From the NCBI GenBank assembly GCA_018894105.1, contig CM032122.1, forward strand, positions 37,541,404 through 37,605,403: a stretch of 64,000 nucleotides of DNA, given 5' to 3'. Shown in pieces: positions 25,201 to 36,410 of this stretch. Positions within the stretch are counted from its first letter, which is position 1; the number at the start of each line of letters is the position of its first letter. The stretch is from Jacaranda mimosifolia (Eukaryota > Streptophyta > Magnoliopsida > Lamiales > Bignoniaceae). Under the pieces are notes generated by a model that had not been told where the DNA came from, made no database searches, and saw only the letters and a program-made list of their open reading frames with translations. The translations under genes and the position numbers were made by a program.

Positions 25201-28200
25201 TCTTTTCTTAGAAATGCATATTTCCAAATCAGAGTTGTAGAAAAGCCAAGCTAAGAATTACAGGTGTTTATGTATGTTTATTTGTCCAACAAGAGAGAGC
25301 TTGAGTTGCTCTTTAGATTTTGAAGAAGTTTTTATACTTAATTTTCGTTCTACCATAGAGATCGATGACAATCCAGAGATATAAATTTTATAATAGAGGC
25401 TGCTAACAAGCAGAGATATGAATACCCCTTTAGTGCTTCATCGGTGTGTTGATTTGGAGTACTGGCTCATCTTTTTGTTTGTTATGGTATATATTTTTAC
25501 ATGTTTGTTAATAGTTTAACAACAGAAGAGCTACCCACAAACCTGTAAATCCAAATGAGTAACACAATACGATATCATTTGCCAATAGATATTTTATATT
25601 GTAACCTTAATGGAAAACTAATTTTTACATGAAATGCCTGATATTATAGGACAAGATACATGAGAATATAGGAACAAATAAAGTTTCAGTTCTGTGTTAT
25701 GTCATAAAAATAAAGGAAATGACTAACTGAAAAAGTTCAATGACTAATTTTGTCCCACACGGGCGTCTCCAGTAGTCTGGATCCTGTGCAGGCCAGGTTT
25801 ACTGATTGTGATTTATAGGCCAATTGGAAGAAAAATATAGTGCAATTATGGAAGTTTGGTTATGCTTTCTATGTCTTTGTTTAGAAACACCTTTTATATC
25901 AGATTCTACTGTAATATGCTTTGGGCAATTTCACTGTCATTACCATTTACCAAATATCCAAATAGTTATAGTATTTTATATCTGCAGCCACATTGATATT
26001 GTTTACTTTCTTTTAATTGATCTCTTTGAAGTCCCTACTGCTCTAAATGGACATCTCTTTGTTGCACTTGTTTTATGTCGTTTGAGCGCCTTTGTCTCAA
26101 CTTTCTGCATTGTATTAGCTCCAAACCAATATAATCCTGTCCCTTGTAGATGACCTGTTTTCAAAATTTTCAATGGTTGAAACTGAAATTTTTTGGTCGC
26201 TGCCCCCCAAAAGAATCTTATAGTTTACCTGATTAGCTTTTCCTCCTATGACTATCTTCAATTGATGTACAAATGGCCAGGAAAATGCATTACTGTCCTT
26301 CAGGAGTATTGAGATAATAATTTATGTTCTGTGGAATATCCTGGATGGATATCTACTTTATTCTGTTGTGTAATACAAATGGCATCTGCTTCAGGTGACC
26401 AACCATATGGTGTCTGGAGAGGCTGGTATCTCCAAACCAGCGCTGGGAGAGAGTTGGAAGAGCATTCCACATGTTAGGCTTCTGCTATCCAGATGCTATG
26501 CAACCAACAATAGCTGCATCTCAATAATTAAACACCCATATCTGGTATTTATCTTTGCTCGTATATGTTTTTAGTATATAGACATAAGCTATTTGTACAT
26601 ACGTGACATGGAAGTTGACAGCATTAACTATTTACCACATTTCATGCCTCCTTAACCTTCAACCTGGGATTCCTCAAAGCAGCTTGTTTTTATGAAAAGA
26701 ATGTTGAATTATGACAAATATAGCTTTAACACTGAGCGGAAGTCAATAGCAAAGAATGAAAACTTACAGTGTGAAGGCCAACCAAATTTTTTTCGTCATG
26801 CATGTTTATAATTTAGGAGATCTAGTTGTAGAAGAAAATTATACTCTTCAAAATGAACTTCAGATTCTTCTTCTAAAGTTTCTTCTGTTTTACATTTTTT
26901 CATGCGAAACTTCCTTCTGTAGGTAAGGAAAATATAAAATGATCATGATAGTGTGTTTTCGTGTCCAAGGTAATCAAGCAAAAGGGATTTACTTTCGGCC
27001 GCAATTAGTTATTGCAAAACAGTACCACCATATTTGATTTGATTAATTTACTAGTTGACTATTTGCTTTTTCATGCAAGACTACTAAATATGAAGAGAAA
27101 AGATAGTATGCTAGCCCACAAAATGCCCATGGCTAAACTCTATATTACAATATCTGTTACGTAACTGCAGCTTTCTTGTTTTCTCTGATTATCTGTTAGC
27201 ATCTAACATAAAAAAATTTGAGTCTGAGCTGCAGAACAGAGAGAAAAAGAAATGCTGCCCAACCCCCCAAATACCCCTCACCCCCAACCCGTAAAGAGGA
27301 GTAATGTCTAGTTGTAAAGAAAATAGAATCGGTATTGTACAGATATAAACTGAAACCATGACCAGCCAAGATTAAACAATTTGAGGGTTGCCCTTGGGTG
27401 CTAAGAATTCAGATATGTAAGAGCCAAAAGTTGGTGAAAATAGAGAAGAAACAGGTCCCGTTTGGTTTTATTTTCATTTCCAATTTCCATTTCCATCATT
27501 TTTAAAATTTGAAAAGTTAGTTAGTAGAAATGAATTGAAAATGAGTTTGTATTTGGATAAATTATTGAAAAAGTAATGATTATGTTGAGTTTAGTAGGTT
27601 GTAGGTGGAGAGAGATAGAAATAATAGAATAGTAAGAGAAGATATATAGGTTATTGGGATAAGATCTTAGGTTATTGGAGAATGTGGTTTGAAAATAAAA
27701 ATGAAAATAAAAACGATGTTGGGTGAAAATATGTAAAAAGCGATATATTTTATTTGTGAAATAGTGGAAAATGAAAATAGGGCTATGGAAATGAAACCAA
27801 ACGGGGCCTCAGAAATCTGTGTGAAGGTTCTCATGGTATCAAAGCAAATGATTTGCAGTCAAATCAAACAATTATATAAAAGCTTAATATCCCTCAATTT
27901 TCAGAAAAAAACTCTCTGGAGGAACTGTAATGCTTCATATAGGATTCACAGAACTCCCTAACAATATACCAGACCAGAACTGTGCTAGGTGAATCACCAC
28001 TTTTTGGGCTTTCAACACTAAACTCTTTTTCTGGTTCTTGTACTGCACCGATAAGCCACCTCTGGGGTTCTTCCCCTATATTTAAAATGTTTCAATTTGT
28101 TATTCTTCTGTTACTGCAAGCAGGTCGTCGTGCTTTCATGTTCTGCTGCTGTCCTTTCTGTGTTTTTTGTTTCATAGAATTAGTTGTCCATGATTCATAT

Positions 28201-28428
28201 CCTGCTCTACTTTTAATACTGTTTAAAATTTAGGAATGCATGAATCTTGACTGTCCAACCAGGGTGTTTATTTCCTTTTTCACTTGATTATTTCTATCAG
28301 AATTTCATCTTTCCTGTAAATTAGATTCAGTAAATTTCTCATTCAGAGCCATCTCAATAACATGTAATTCAAGTTTGTGTTCTCATCCTCAGGCTACCGG
28401 AGAGACCACAAAGTTTATTGTTACGTGA
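22222..28428 (+). CDS. RAD51D: DNA repair protein RAD51 homolog 4 (RAD51D)
   Basis: Ten exons give 312 residues: 22222-22309, 22748-22827, 22934-23037, 23116-23197, 23361-23495, 23866-23976, 24097-24178, 24746-24816, 26395-26544 and 28393-28428. RAD51D is a RAD51 paralogue that acts with XRCC2 and other paralogues in homologous recombination in the nucleus; in Arabidopsis it also affects defence-gene control. Seen here: the N-terminal block [24 protein letters not shown], Walker A GPSASGKT (residues about 110-117), Walker B RMLIID (about 206-211), the VTNH segment and [15 protein letters not shown] near the C-terminus. The ATG at 22222 is chosen by family similarity; the frame stays open upstream to 21958 but there is A-rich leader. 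Exon 7 has a second in-frame acceptor 12 nt downstream (start at 24109). Intron 3 (78 nt) is open in frame. Intron 9 holds a MITE. Confidence 0.93.
27454..27808 (-). mobile_element. MITE family A copy in RAD51D intron 9
   Basis: A 355-bp element with inverted ends GGTCCCGTTTGG and GGCCCCGTTTGG followed by TTT(T/C)ATTT-rich arms. Flanking triplets are ACA and TCA. It matches, in the opposite orientation, the element at 43435-43773, including the internal AATAACCTATATATCTTCTC block. No coding capacity; probably Tourist-like or a related MITE. Confidence 0.78.
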
Positions 28429-28429
28429 C

Positions 28430-29130
28430 TCATCAGATCAAATCAGGCAGTTGTCTGCTCTTTGGTGAGAAGAAGCTGTTTTCTGATGATATGGGTTCCA
28501 AAAAGCAACGAGGGCATACCAAATCTTATTTAAATTTTCTGGATTGGTAGAATAAATTTTCTGGATTTGTCTCCATCAACTTTATTGATTTCTTCTTCTT
28601 CTTTTCCACTTTTTACTTTTTACTTTTTATTTTTTATTTTTTTTGCCCTGCTATTGTTGTTTCAAGATGGTGGTTTTTCGCTTGAACATTGCCGTTAGAT
28701 ATGCCAGTATTCAGCTGCTTGCGATTAGATGTGGACATCTGGATTTCTTAGGCAATCGTTGGTTTCACTTGCCAAGGACATTTTCCATACGGGAAAGTGA
28801 AACAAAAATAATGTTTTATTTTCTTCAAAATACTTAAAAATATTTTTAAAATATTCATAAAATATCCCTCTTCTTAATTATCAGAACAGACACAATCATT
28901 ATGTATTTAATACACTTGTATATCTTTTAATTGGTACAATTATAAATGCATAAAATAGTAATATAAAATTATATATTCACTTGAGAGTATAATTTATTTC
29001 CTCCTAAAATAAAATTAAATGTGCTAATCCATTTGAAAACAATTTATCTTCAGTCAACTCCCCGGTTTTCTTTCAATTTTCCCTCTAGCTCTTTCTTTTT
29101 CTCTTCTTTCAAAATTTTCCACTGTTATCC
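28430..29130. other. Intergenic between RAD51D and PPR gene
   Basis: About 700 bp holding the RAD51D 3' UTR and the PPR promoter. AT-rich from 28800 with no strong TATA box. The CT-rich tract just before the ATG (29070-29125) is a common plant leader feature. Confidence 0.55.
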
Positions 29131-30546
29131 ATGATAAATTCAAGATTCAAACCGTTCACTTCAAAACTACAAACCCTCGCAGAACTTCACCGCTTCAATC
29201 AAATAAACTATCGATATATTCAATCCGATCACATCCATGGCGGTTTCCATAATAAACCCACCACAAAACCACGGCCTCACAAGCCGACAAGAAACCAACT
29301 TCGCACACCGATCCCGTTTCTTAATCATCTCAAACAATGCCAAAACCCCGACGAATTTCTCTCCATTTTCTACGATTTCCATGAGATGGGCTACAAACAC
29401 GACTACCCTTCTTACGCTTCTCTCATCTACAAGCTCGCTCGTGCCAGAAAATTCGAGGACATCGATGACATTTTGAATTTCCTCCAGACCCATGATATAA
29501 AATGCGGAGAAGCTATGTTTATTGGATTGATTCGGCATTATGGGAAGGCACACTTGGTGGACAAAGCTGTTGAGGTTTTTCGTCAGATGGGAAGGTCATT
29601 CAACTGTGTGCGTACGGTGCAATCTTTTAACACGATTTTGAATGTTTTAGTCGATAACGAGCGGATTTGTGATGCTAGTGAGTTATTTGAGAAGGGTCGC
29701 AAGATGGGATTTAGGTTGAATTCGGTTTCGTTTAATATTATGATCAAAATGTGGTTGAAAGAAGGCAACTGGGAGAAGGCGAGGAAAGTGTTTGATGAAA
29801 TGCTTGAAAGAGAGGTGGAGCCCACAGTTGTGACTTACAATTCCCAGATTGGATTTTTATGCAGAACGGGGAAGGTGGATGAGGCCAAAAGGTTGTTCGA
29901 GGATATGAGGACAAAAGGGAAGCGAGGGAATGCAGTAACATATGCATTATTAATGGAAGGTTTATGTGCCTCTGGAAACTTTAAGGAAGCAAAGAAAATG
30001 ATGTTTGATATGGAATACCATGGTTGCAAAGTACAGCTTGTGAATTATGGTGTTTTGATGACTGATCTTGCCAAGAGAGGGTTAATTGATGAGGCTAAAG
30101 GTTTGCTTGCTGAGATGAAGAAAAGGCGGATCAAACCAGACGTTGTTATGTATAACATATTGATTGATTATTTGTGTAAAGAAGGTGCCGTTTCAGATGG
30201 GTATAAAATGTTGGTTGATATGCAAGTTAAGGGCTGCGAGCCTAATGCTGCCACCTACAGGACGGTGGCTGATGGTTTCTGCAAAATTGGGGATTTCATG
30301 GGAGGTTTAAAGGTTTTGAACGTAATGCTATACAGTAAACATTTTCCACGTATGGAAACCTTTAGTTCCCTGAGTATTGGGTTGGTGAGGAGTGGGAAAA
30401 TAGATGATGCATGCTTTGTTTTGGAAGAGATGAGGAAGAGAAAGATGAGTTTAGATTTGGACTCATGGGAAATCCTAGTTAAAGAATCCTGTAAGGACGA
30501 TAAATTTGTTACCAGACTTTTGGATGGTGTTCTTTGCTCCGATTGA
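29131..30546 (+). CDS. P-class pentatricopeptide repeat protein, mitochondrial type (At1g07740-like)
   Basis: Intronless, 471 residues. P-class PPR proteins bind organellar RNA one base per repeat and affect its stability, splicing or translation. The N-terminus (about residues 1-50) is rich in Arg, Lys, Ser and His and poor in acidic residues, fitting a targeting peptide. From about residue 93 onward some ten 35-residue repeats follow, with starts near 93, 127, 163, 198, 233, 268, 303, 338, 373 and 408. Typical signatures are VVTYNSQIGFLC, GKVDEAKRLFEDM and IKPDVVMYNILIDYLC. No E, DYW or SMR tail is present. Similarity extends through the non-repeat N-terminal part (MGYKHDYPSYASLIYKLA), matching what I recall of Arabidopsis At1g07740, and it sits directly downstream of RAD51D in both. 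RNA target unknown. Confidence 0.93.
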   Translation: MINSRFKPFTSKLQTLAELHRFNQINYRYIQSDHIHGGFHNKPTTKPRPHKPTRNQLRTPIPFLNHLKQCQNPDEFLSIFYDFHEMGYKHDYPSYASLIYKLARARKFEDIDDILNFLQTHDIKCGEAMFIGLIRHYGKAHLVDKAVEVFRQMGRSFNCVRTVQSFNTILNVLVDNERICDASELFEKGRKMGFRLNSVSFNIMIKMWLKEGNWEKARKVFDEMLEREVEPTVVTYNSQIGFLCRTGKVDEAKRLFEDMRTKGKRGNAVTYALLMEGLCASGNFKEAKKMMFDMEYHGCKVQLVNYGVLMTDLAKRGLIDEAKGLLAEMKKRRIKPDVVMYNILIDYLCKEGAVSDGYKMLVDMQVKGCEPNAATYRTVADGFCKIGDFMGGLKVLNVMLYSKHFPRMETFSSLSIGLVRSGKIDDACFVLEEMRKRKMSLDLDSWEILVKESCKDDKFVTRLLDGVLCSD

Positions 30547-31544
30547 CGTGTTTCTGGCTTTAAGCTTGGATCGCAAAATTTTCTCTGTCATTCCCATGAA
30601 AATGTGAACTGATATGCTGTCTGGTTAATTATCTTTATCCCAGTTAGTCAAATTGTTGAAAGTAAGGGATTCTTGAATGTCGTGTACCATATGTTTTGAA
30701 TCACCAAAGGATAGATTTCTTTACAGCCATCTTTCCGATGCAATCTTACAATCATTACATGATTGGAAATTGAGGTGAAGTGGGTATCAAAACTTTATAT
30801 TGAAATAGGAGGTATCACCAAATCTTGGAGAGATTTGGTAACTTCTGATTGTTGTTGATTCTTTCTCTGAGAAAAAGTCTTCATGTTAATCAAGAGAAAC
30901 CATCAATGGATTTTATTCTTTCAAATATGACTGCGAGAGTCATTATGCAGCATTTTGGACAGTCGGCCTATTTAAGAAGGTTAATTTAGAGATGGAGGGT
31001 TGACGAGGTTTGGATTTAACTGATCTGTGCTTGGTGCTGTTATTAGTGGAAGTCGAGTATTAGCATTTGTCATTCTGTATATACTTTGATGAGCATGTTA
31101 AATAAATTCGCAAGCTGGATCTTTTTTATTTCTTGATATTCCTTTAATATTTCTTGGCTAAATATCTTTCCATTTTGATAACTTCAGATGAAATTTTGAA
31201 GAATTATATGTTCTTCAAATTGAATTCATTTTTTATGTTAGTTGGGATTATAACAAAATACCTGTTATCTTGGACAGAATAAAAAAGAGTAGAAGTCCTT
31301 TTAAACGTTGTCTGGAAAAAATGCTACAGCTATTTCTCCATGAAAATTCATTTCTACGAATAATCTACCTTGAAAATCAAAATTTTTAACATGATATTTA
31401 TTATTTTTCATATTTCATAAATCTTTTATTTCATTTCCTATTGTATTTTTTATTTCATTTCATGAATATATAATACGTGTATTAAATATTTTTTTATAAA
31501 AATAGTTGATTAAAAATCAGGTACACTTGACATAAATACAGTAA
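30547..31544. other. Intergenic region downstream of the PPR gene
   Basis: PPR 3' UTR and AT-rich DNA; no gene seen. The last part (about 31380-31544) is an older repeat also present at 58860-59030, interrupted here by the solo LTR. Confidence 0.55.
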
Positions 31545-32287
31545 TGATGAGGGTTCGTTTTGCTGGGTTAGAATTCCGGTTAGAACGATGGTAGAACTTG
31601 ACCCGGATGATTCGTATTCCTGTTTTGTAGGGAAAGAATCTTGCAGTCACAATAAACGTTAGGCTAGCCAAGTGGCCCTCGGCTTAGGCCCTCCGACGAT
31701 CAAGTCAATAGGATTCGACCTCAATAATCAATCAGAGGGGTATGGGCTTTTTGATGTTTATGAGTGCGTACTTCTGGAAAGTAGGGTTGAGGGTATATAT
31801 ATCATTCTTTTGCTAGGAAATGTCTGGAAAGCCCTTATGCATCTCCCAGGGCCACTAATCTTGGCCTAGGGTATTTAGTCATTTCCCCTATTTGAATATC
31901 TCCAGCCAACTGCCTTTCCAGGTTTTAAGGACAAGATAATACACTGTAGTAGCGCCTGTTGTGTTAGACGGTAAGGGGGATGGCATGCGCCATTAATACG
32001 GAGGCGTGACGCCTGCCAGTGCATTAAACGCGGTGGCAAAATACTGTACTAGTCTTCGACCTCAGCCTCGCCCTCGACCAGGTCGACTGAGGTAGAAGAC
32101 TTTCGCAGGCCGAGGGAGCCTGACTGGGTCTGGGCAGATTCGGTCGAGTGAAGTCGATGAGACGTACGGGCCCTGGGTCCGGTCGAGTGAAGTTGATGAG
32201 ACGTATGGGCCCTGAGTCTCAATTGGGCCGCCGTCCCCCGCTTGGCCTTGGTGGTTTGGGCCCAAGCATTTGGGCCATCCCATATCA
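31545..32287 (-). mobile_element. Solo LTR, copy 2, with intact target duplication
   Basis: A 743-bp block matching the inverted solo LTR at 8459-9149. Ends in LTR sense are TGATATG and CCTCATCA, and it is flanked by a perfect 5-bp duplication AGTAA (31540-31544 and 32288-32292). A TATA-like stretch lies near 31797. It has an extra internal 39-bp tandem duplication (32142-32180 and 32181-32219, GGTCGAGTGAAG type) that copy 1 lacks. No internal domain, so it is a solo LTR. The intact duplication suggests it is younger than copy 1. Confidence 0.88.
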
Positions 32288-32292
32288 AGTAA

Positions 32293-33830
32293 GTTGAAAT
32301 AGGAGATGGAATAAATGATGTAAAATGCTAATAAGAATCCAAAAGTAAACGTTTTTGGGAAATTTTTATTATTATGTGTTAAAAAAATATCTTCTTAGTG
32401 TGAGGGGGGAATTGTGTATTCGACGACAACCAGAAAATGGTACCAACTCTGATAAAAGTTAATTAAAAAAAGAAAAGAAAAAAAGCATAAAAAAATCTAG
32501 AAAAAAAAAAAACACAAAAGTGTGAATTAGTCAATGCAAGTAGCACTTGAATTTGATTATGTTAACACTTAGTAATCCTGGTTGTCTAAATATTACTAAT
32601 TGCTCCCCTTCCCTCTAAATAATGTTTTTAGTTTTAACTATACAAAATTATAGATAAGAATTATATATTAAACGTATTGTCTATGTATTTGCTTATTTCT
32701 TTTTTCTTTTTCTTTTTCTTTTTTTCTGTGATTGAGAATTAATAGTATATATTACGTTATAATTTCAATTGTAATGAAGTACTTTTCATGTGTGGAGGGC
32801 GTTTCATGGAGTATTATGTGAGATTGAATAAAACGGAGGGTTTTCTTTTTGAGTTAGTAGAGTGGGCACGGGTCAAGTCCTACAACTATAAAGGAAGCAT
32901 GTTAGGCTTGTTGAGGTGGCAACGAGATAAACTTTAAGTAAGAGGATAGGGAGTGTATATGTGCGTACCTATAGCACTTGTGGGAGGGGGTATTTATTCG
33001 GCGAAATCGTCCTTGAAAGTGAGAGATAGAGATGACCTTGCTCCTTATGAATAGTATAATTTGACTGGATCCTAGGGGCAACAAGGTCTTTTGGGCCATG
33101 TCGGTCGGCATGCTCTTGGTCAGCTAAGACTTATAGTGGTTGTCTGTCGTATTTATTATGAAGGAGACCAATTGAAAGTATATTTAATGTAGATATGATG
33201 GGTGATAACAACAATTAAATACAAAGATGACAATTGACGGAAAGCTTGATACTCATTTAATGTGGTCATTCATATTGGATGCATGTGCTATCAACCCTGA
33301 GGGGTCAATGATAATGACCGATTATGCTTCAAAATCGAAGCCTAACCCCCTTTATGTTAGTGAAGGAGTACTTCCTTCCCTTGGGTATGAGGTCGAGCAA
33401 TCTACCCAAGAGTGGTTGATCAAATTCGATATGAAAATAATCAACAAGATGGTTGGGCGAAGTAGAGTTGCTTTCTTGAAATGGAGCTAAGTCTATGCGA
33501 GGTGAGCTCAATGCCGAGCTGATTATCGTGCTCTCCCTTATCAAATTGTGAAGATAATTTAAAAGAAGAATTCCAATTTGTCGGGTTAAGAGGTGAACGG
33601 TGTACTTATGTTGTGTGATAAAACTACATATCGAGTGACTCTTTTAATTGGACACTTGTGTGGCAATTTTTTACAAATGAACTACTACTTTGAGATGTCC
33701 CCAGTGTGGAAGAACAATAAATTTGAGACAATTATAAAGTACTTAATCCTATTTTATGTATTTAAAAATATAAATTTCAGTTTCTTAATTAATATAACAT
33801 GGAATTGTAAAAATATTAATTAAGCATTGC
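32293..33830. other. Intergenic region upstream of dirigent gene
   Basis: No gene recognised. The frame at 33227-33490 (87 codons) has no family match. The stretch 32800-33600 is less AT-rich than its surroundings and may be old retroelement debris, but no domain or terminal repeat supports this. Confidence 0.45.
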
Positions 33831-33955
33831 CTTAGTTATATATAGTCCCACCATTATATACCCAAACCACTGAAACTAAAGGCATGCACCTAATCCATCT
33901 CATCAACTCCATACCATCACTTCTGTTAGCTACTTGCTCCTTATATTTCTCTCTG

Positions 33956-33962
33956 TATATAA
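33956..33962 (+). promoter_or_regulatory. Possible TATA box of dirigent gene
   Basis: TATATAA lies 92 bp upstream of the ATG at 34048, within a CT-rich context, giving a plausible leader of about 60 nt. Confidence 0.45.
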
Positions 33963-34047
33963 TCCCTCAAACCCATTTCCACATATCATCAAACATCACA
34001 CACCATTTACAATAAAAACATCTGCATAATTTCTTCTTCAACCAATC

Positions 34048-35013
34048 ATGGAGTTTCAACTCAAGGGCATTGTCTCCCTTCTCATTCTTGCTCTGATGAC
34101 ATCATCCGCCGCCTCAGCACGAATCCTCGATGAGGAGGCGGCCGCCGTTCCTGCAGTGGTCCCCAGTGGCACCACCATCACACCTGGCGGAGCAGCCACC
34201 ACCATTCCTGGCGGAGCTGCTGCCGCAACCACTCCAGGCGGAGCAGCCGCCGCCATTCCTGGTGGAGCCGCTGCTGCAACTACTCCTGGCAATCCTGGCG
34301 CCACCTTTATAAACCCGGATGATCACTCCCTCACCTTCTTCATGCACGACATACTCGGCGGCACCCGCCCCTCCGCCATTGCCGTGACAGGCATTGTGGC
34401 TAATCCAGCTGTCGGCGGCCAAGTCCCCTTCGCCAAGCCCAACGGAGCTGTCCTCCCAGTGGACAACGGCATCCCAACCAACAACGCCAACGGCGGAATC
34501 GTGAACAACAACAACATCCCATTCCTGACGGGCCTCAGCGGATTCACATCCAACTTCGTGCAAAACAATAACGGCGACAACAACAACATCATCGGCGGCG
34601 GCCCTGGATTCCCAGTCCTCAACAGCGCCCAGTTCCCGTCAGGCACCACACTCCAGAAGCTCATGTTCGGCACGATGACAGTTTTTGACGACGAATTAAC
34701 CGAAGGGCACGAACTGGGATCGGGGCTGGTGGGCAAGGCGCAGGGGTTTTACATATACAGTTCAGAAGATGGGACGAGCCAGACCATGTTATTCACTGTG
34801 ATGTTTACAAGTGGGAGTTATGCTGATAGTTTGAGCTTTTTCGGGGTTCATCGGACGGCGGTTTCGGAGTCGCATTTGGCTATCATGGGGGGCACGGGGA
34901 AGTATGTGAATGCTAAGGGGTTTGCAACTGTGAAGACCTTCCCAGGGACGAACCAGCACGAGACTGATGGAGTGGAGACACTGCTGCAGATTACTGTTTA
35001 TCTTGCTTATTAG
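34048..35013 (+). CDS. DIR: Dirigent protein, DIR-e / ESB1-like
   Basis: Intronless, 321 residues, GC-rich against its surroundings. Residues 1-24 form a signal peptide with a likely cut after AASA, so the product is secreted to the wall. Residues 45-81 are an Ala/Gly/Pro/Thr spacer of (T/I)PGGAA units. The dirigent domain runs from about residue 93 (HSLTFFMHDILGG) to the end, with LQKLMFGTMTVFDDELTEG, VGKAQGFYIYSS and the C-terminal ETLLQITVYL. An Asn/Gly-rich insertion (about residues 145-200) splits the domain, as in the DIR-e group. Dirigent proteins guide stereoselective phenoxy-radical coupling. ESB1 and relatives help lignin deposition in the Casparian strip, and DIR25 (At1g07730) is the positional counterpart I recall. 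Function here is inferred from the family. Confidence 0.92.
   Translation: MEFQLKGIVSLLILALMTSSAASARILDEEAAAVPAVVPSGTTITPGGAATTIPGGAAAATTPGGAAAAIPGGAAAATTPGNPGATFINPDDHSLTFFMHDILGGTRPSAIAVTGIVANPAVGGQVPFAKPNGAVLPVDNGIPTNNANGGIVNNNNIPFLTGLSGFTSNFVQNNNGDNNNIIGGGPGFPVLNSAQFPSGTTLQKLMFGTMTVFDDELTEGHELGSGLVGKAQGFYIYSSEDGTSQTMLFTVMFTSGSYADSLSFFGVHRTAVSESHLAIMGGTGKYVNAKGFATVKTFPGTNQHETDGVETLLQITVYLAY
34180..34281 (+). repeat. 51-bp tandem repeat inside the dirigent ORF
   Basis: Two 51-bp units (34180-34230 and 34231-34281) each encode 17 residues of the pattern TPGG-8-IPGGAAAAT, and a partial third follows. Period is a multiple of three, so copy-number change would keep the frame. Confidence 0.8.
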
Positions 35014-35190
35014 TTTGTTTGATGGGATCAATTATTGTATATGGTTTGTATTTTGTGTGCTTGTTATGAATTGGAAATTTGTATGACAATCCTGGGTTGG
35101 AAGTTTGTTGTTCTTGGCAAAGACACTCAAAATTTTCTGGCATAAACCATTTTATTTAGTTATATTTTCTGTTTGAATTGATATCATATC
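35014..35190. other. Dirigent 3' region
   Basis: Probable 3' UTR; no further feature seen. Confidence 0.4.
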
Positions 35191-35610
35191 GTTTGCTTGG
35201 AATGATGTGATTAGAAGTGATATATAAGCAAATGATACGTTTTAAGCCCATTAGAATAGAATATCTTAATTTTATGTTTGGTTGGTATGATTAGTATATA
35301 GATAAATTAAAATATAATATATAAATTTACTATTATATCCTTTATATTTTTTAATTAGTTTTTCATAATTTTCTCATTCTTTCCCATTTTTAGAATAATG
35401 GTTTAATTGAAAATAAAATAAAAAATAGACCTTATTAAATTTTTGTAATTTTTATCACACCTAATCAAGCATTTCCCCCCTTGATCCATTTTCCAAAATC
35501 AACAATAAATAATATAGGGCCTAAGATTTATCAAGGGCTTTTATCAATTGAAGCAAACACTAGAAGAGGCTTGATTAGGTATGTATCACACCTAATCAAG
35601 CCAAGCAAAC
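35191..35610. mobile_element. Putative MITE between dirigent and RPL35
   Basis: A 420-bp AT-rich block with inverted ends. GTTTGCTTGG then TGATTAG near the left is mirrored on the right by CTAATCAAGCCAAGCAAAC (35592-35610). A second internal CACACCTAATCAAGC copy lies near 35457. Target duplication not identified, so family and exact ends are uncertain. Confidence 0.6.
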
Positions 35611-36220
35611 AAGGTAGTGTATATTTATGTAATAGAATATAATAAAAGATGAAATATCAATTGAAATATCTATTACTAGCATGTGAGTAAGGCAATATAT
35701 TGATCACATATTAAATGTTTTTGCTATAACTTTTTAGTATAAAATTTTATATTGATTGAATCTCAAAGTTACATATACAAATATGATGACTATGTCACCG
35801 TACAAATTGTACCCTCATGACAATGCTTTTACATGCTAACTATTTTTCAAATTCTTTTAGCCATATGCTATGAGAATTCCGTCCTTCTGATTGGATGAAT
35901 TTACAAGATTCATTTGTATGTTTGGATGAGCTTTTGACCATAAAAGTATTACTTTGTTTGAAGGGTAAAATGGACAATAATGAACATTTTTTTTCCTTTG
36001 AAGGGTGAAATTTATAATTTCTTCCCAATCAAATCAGGATTTCATTAAAAAATGGATTGCCATTGTAACCTAATTCATATTAAATTTGGTTGCCAAAATA
36101 TCGTTGACCAAAAAATTTGTAAGAAAAGGGAAAAGAAAAGAAAAGAAACAAGTTGATTTGCACAATTGGGTTGTTCTGATTTACATCAAAGTCCAATTGT
36201 ATTGGACTGAATTGTTAAAA
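35611..36220. other. Intergenic region upstream of RPL35
   Basis: AT-rich, no gene recognised. The minus-strand frame at 35840-36028 has no family match. Confidence 0.5.
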
Positions 36221-36224
36221 TTGT

Positions 36225-36374
36225 AGCCCAAAAAGACGATTATATGTAAAGCAAAAGCCCAGATAACGATTCGAACACAGCCCGAGCACAAATCGATACA
36301 TAAATACATTAGGGTTTTTGCCGTTCAGCCGCGGCATTTCTCTTCTCCGCTCATCTGCCACCGCCTAAACCCTA
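36225..36374 (+). promoter_or_regulatory. RPL35 promoter: two site II motifs and telo-boxes
   Basis: AGCCCA (TGGGCT on the other strand) occurs at 36225-36230 and 36256-36261. TTAGGGTTT occurs at 36309-36317, and AAACCCTA at 36367-36374 in the leader. Site II plus telo-box is the known promoter grammar of plant ribosomal protein genes, tied to growth and cell-cycle control through TCP and telo-box-binding factors. No TATA box is needed in this class. Confidence 0.75.
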
Positions 36375-36410
36375 TCCCTCCACAGAACAAAAGGGAAGAA
36401 GAAAGTCGAA

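Noticed and set aside
33227..33490. 87-codon open frame as a gene
   Set aside because: No family recognised and no supporting promoter or splice context.
34056..34736. Long antisense frames over the dirigent gene
   Set aside because: They mirror a GC-rich repetitive coding region and have no homology; shadows of the sense gene.
35191..35610. Dirigent or RPL35 regulatory palindrome
   Set aside because: The inverted ends and size fit a MITE better than a regulatory element.
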